Source of the DNA: Mangifera indica
Lineage: Eukaryota; Streptophyta; Magnoliopsida; Sapindales; Anacardiaceae
Direction of reading: 5' to 3'
Length of the DNA: 64,000 nucleotides
Assembly (NCBI RefSeq): GCF_011075055.1
Contig: NC_058149.1
Coordinates: forward strand, 7,198,449-7,262,448
The translations under genes were made by a program, and so were the position numbers. The notes beneath the pieces were generated by a model. That model was given only the letters and a program-made list of their open reading frames with translations. It was not told where the DNA came from and made no database searches. Below, in pieces: positions 62,770-64,000 of this stretch (its first letter is position 1; the number at the start of each line of letters is the position of its first letter).

Positions 62770-63990
62770 AAAAACAAATCTATGATATATATAAAGAGGT
62801 AAACCTATTAGAATAATTGAAAAAAAAAAAAAAGAGTAATAAAAATGCAATACTAAGTTACAAACTGTTAAATACTCTTGTAATGACTAATATGAACTTA
62901 GAGGGGGGGGGGGGGGGGGGGGGGGGGGCTGAATAGGTTCTTAAAAATAAATTAAATGATACAGTATAACAAATTCCTGAGCAAACGTTACAAATCACAC
63001 AACTGAAATACCAACAATAAATTCAATAGTAATAAACTTGAAAGCAAGAATAAACAATAACAACAACAGAGACAAGCTGAAATAACTAATAACAGTAACA
63101 ATAAATGTCAATATTAACTACAACAATAAATATCAATAATAACAATAATAAATAACAATCAATATCAATAATAAAAATAATAAATAACAATAAATATCAA
63201 TAATAATAGATAATATTTAAGGAGATAGAGTTATAGAAATGCTCATTTAGAGTGGTTCGGAGCTTTCTCTTGCAAGCCTCCTATGCCCACTTCTCCAAGC
63301 AAATCGTCTTGGAGTTTCACTATCTCTTGAAGAATTTTCTACAAGTAGTATATCTGGGATTTCACCCATTACACTAGTTGATACGGGATTGCGTCCACAA
63401 TATTTGATTACAAAATATGAACAAGTTTAAGTGAATAGAACTCTCAAAAAACAAAAGTTTGAAGCTCACAGAGAGTTACAAAGAAATCAAAGTAATAATG
63501 TTTTTAGTTTTTCCTTTTTGCTTCTTTTGATTTTTCTTCTCCCTTTTTCTCATCACCCTGCTCTTTAATTTGAAGCCAAATTTATAGAGATATTTTGATT
63601 CCTAATGGGTTGAGTTTTTGTCAACAATCTTCTGAAAAATTCGGCAAAGAAAAGAGACCCTCAATTAGAGTTGCAACGGATAGGTTTAAATGTTTCAACA
63701 AATAACTTTCAACACAGGTTACAAAATTGTGTCATAGGCGACTTGCTTTATTTCTACGATTAAAAAACAATCTAGAAGCTTGAACGGGTATATGTCAGGT
63801 TGCACATGGTTGAAATATAGGTTTAATTTTAAGAATGACATGATCGGAAAGCTTTGAAAAAAATTACACTGGAGTGACAAACTTTACACACGTCACACTT
63901 ATACTGGATTTTGCGTCATAGTTGGGATAATTTTCAGAATGAGTTGATTGAGACAATAAATATTTTGACATGTGGTAGTAATGCATTGGA
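62770..63990. mobile_element. Retroelement-derived repeat with (AAT)n-like stretch
   Basis: The segment has GAGGGGG...TGAATAGG, then a CAATAATAA/TATCAATAAT-rich part (63005-63215), then AGAGTGGTTCGGAGC and CCTCCTATGCCCACTTCTCC, phrases found together in plant LTR-type repeats. The borders, and any coding part, are not visible, and the window ends inside it. The family name is unknown. Confidence 0.45.
62903..62928 (+). repeat. G homopolymer of 26
   Basis: A run of 26 Gs sits between CTTAGA and CTGAATAGGTTC. The context AGAGGGGGG-TGAATAGG is common near the edge of some plant retroelement-derived repeats, so the run probably grew from such a short G tract. Its exact length may be affected by sequencing. 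Confidence 0.85.
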
Positions 63991-64000
63991 CAAATTTGGC

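Overview
This window looks like nuclear DNA of a flowering plant, most likely a eudicot. It is very AT-rich and gene-poor, its genes have GT-AG introns, and it is packed with plant transposons: MULE, hAT, PIF-like MITEs, Ty1-copia and Ty3-gypsy. The order cannot be settled from sequence alone. Only three host genes are convincing: an OSTC-type oligosaccharyltransferase subunit (22301-22822, +), a short class II HD-Zip transcription factor (30809-31660, +, three exons) and a TBR/TBL cell-wall O-acetyltransferase (45185-32931, -, five exons over 12.3 kb). All three have complete reading frames once spliced and look functional.

Layout. 1-3275 is the left part of a MULE with a 907-bp hAT-like element inside it. 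4076-14196 is a 10.1-kb MULE carrying two decayed genes that face each other: a DUF1985/ULP1-protease gene (+) and a MuDR-type transposase (-), with tandem arrays near both ends. 14211 to about 22150 is a related MULE, split by a copia-like LTR. OSTC follows. 22823-30500 is intergenic and holds gypsy gag and LTR remnants. Then come the HD-Zip gene and the TBL gene. TBL introns 1 and 4 (4.6 and 5.4 kb) hold copia, gypsy and hAT-MITE debris, including a 1.3-kb tandem duplication. 45200-54500 is a MITE field in which several elements keep exact target-site duplications (TSDs). 54727-59103 is a near full-length hAT element with decayed transposase. 59254-60700 is the end of a third MULE, in the opposite orientation. 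60700-64000 is repeat-derived, with a 26-base G run.

The three host genes have no evident functional link: ER N-glycosylation, transcription and wall polysaccharide acetylation. The transposon genes are all broken, mostly by in-frame stops and by losses of catalytic or metal-binding residues. Many of these are C-to-T or G-to-A changes, as expected of old methylated copies. I found no rRNA, tRNA, CRISPR array or organelle insert. I saw no convincing new biological system. The most informative things here are the protease active-site losses, the insertion records with TSDs and an empty site, and the unusually short HD-Zip II protein.
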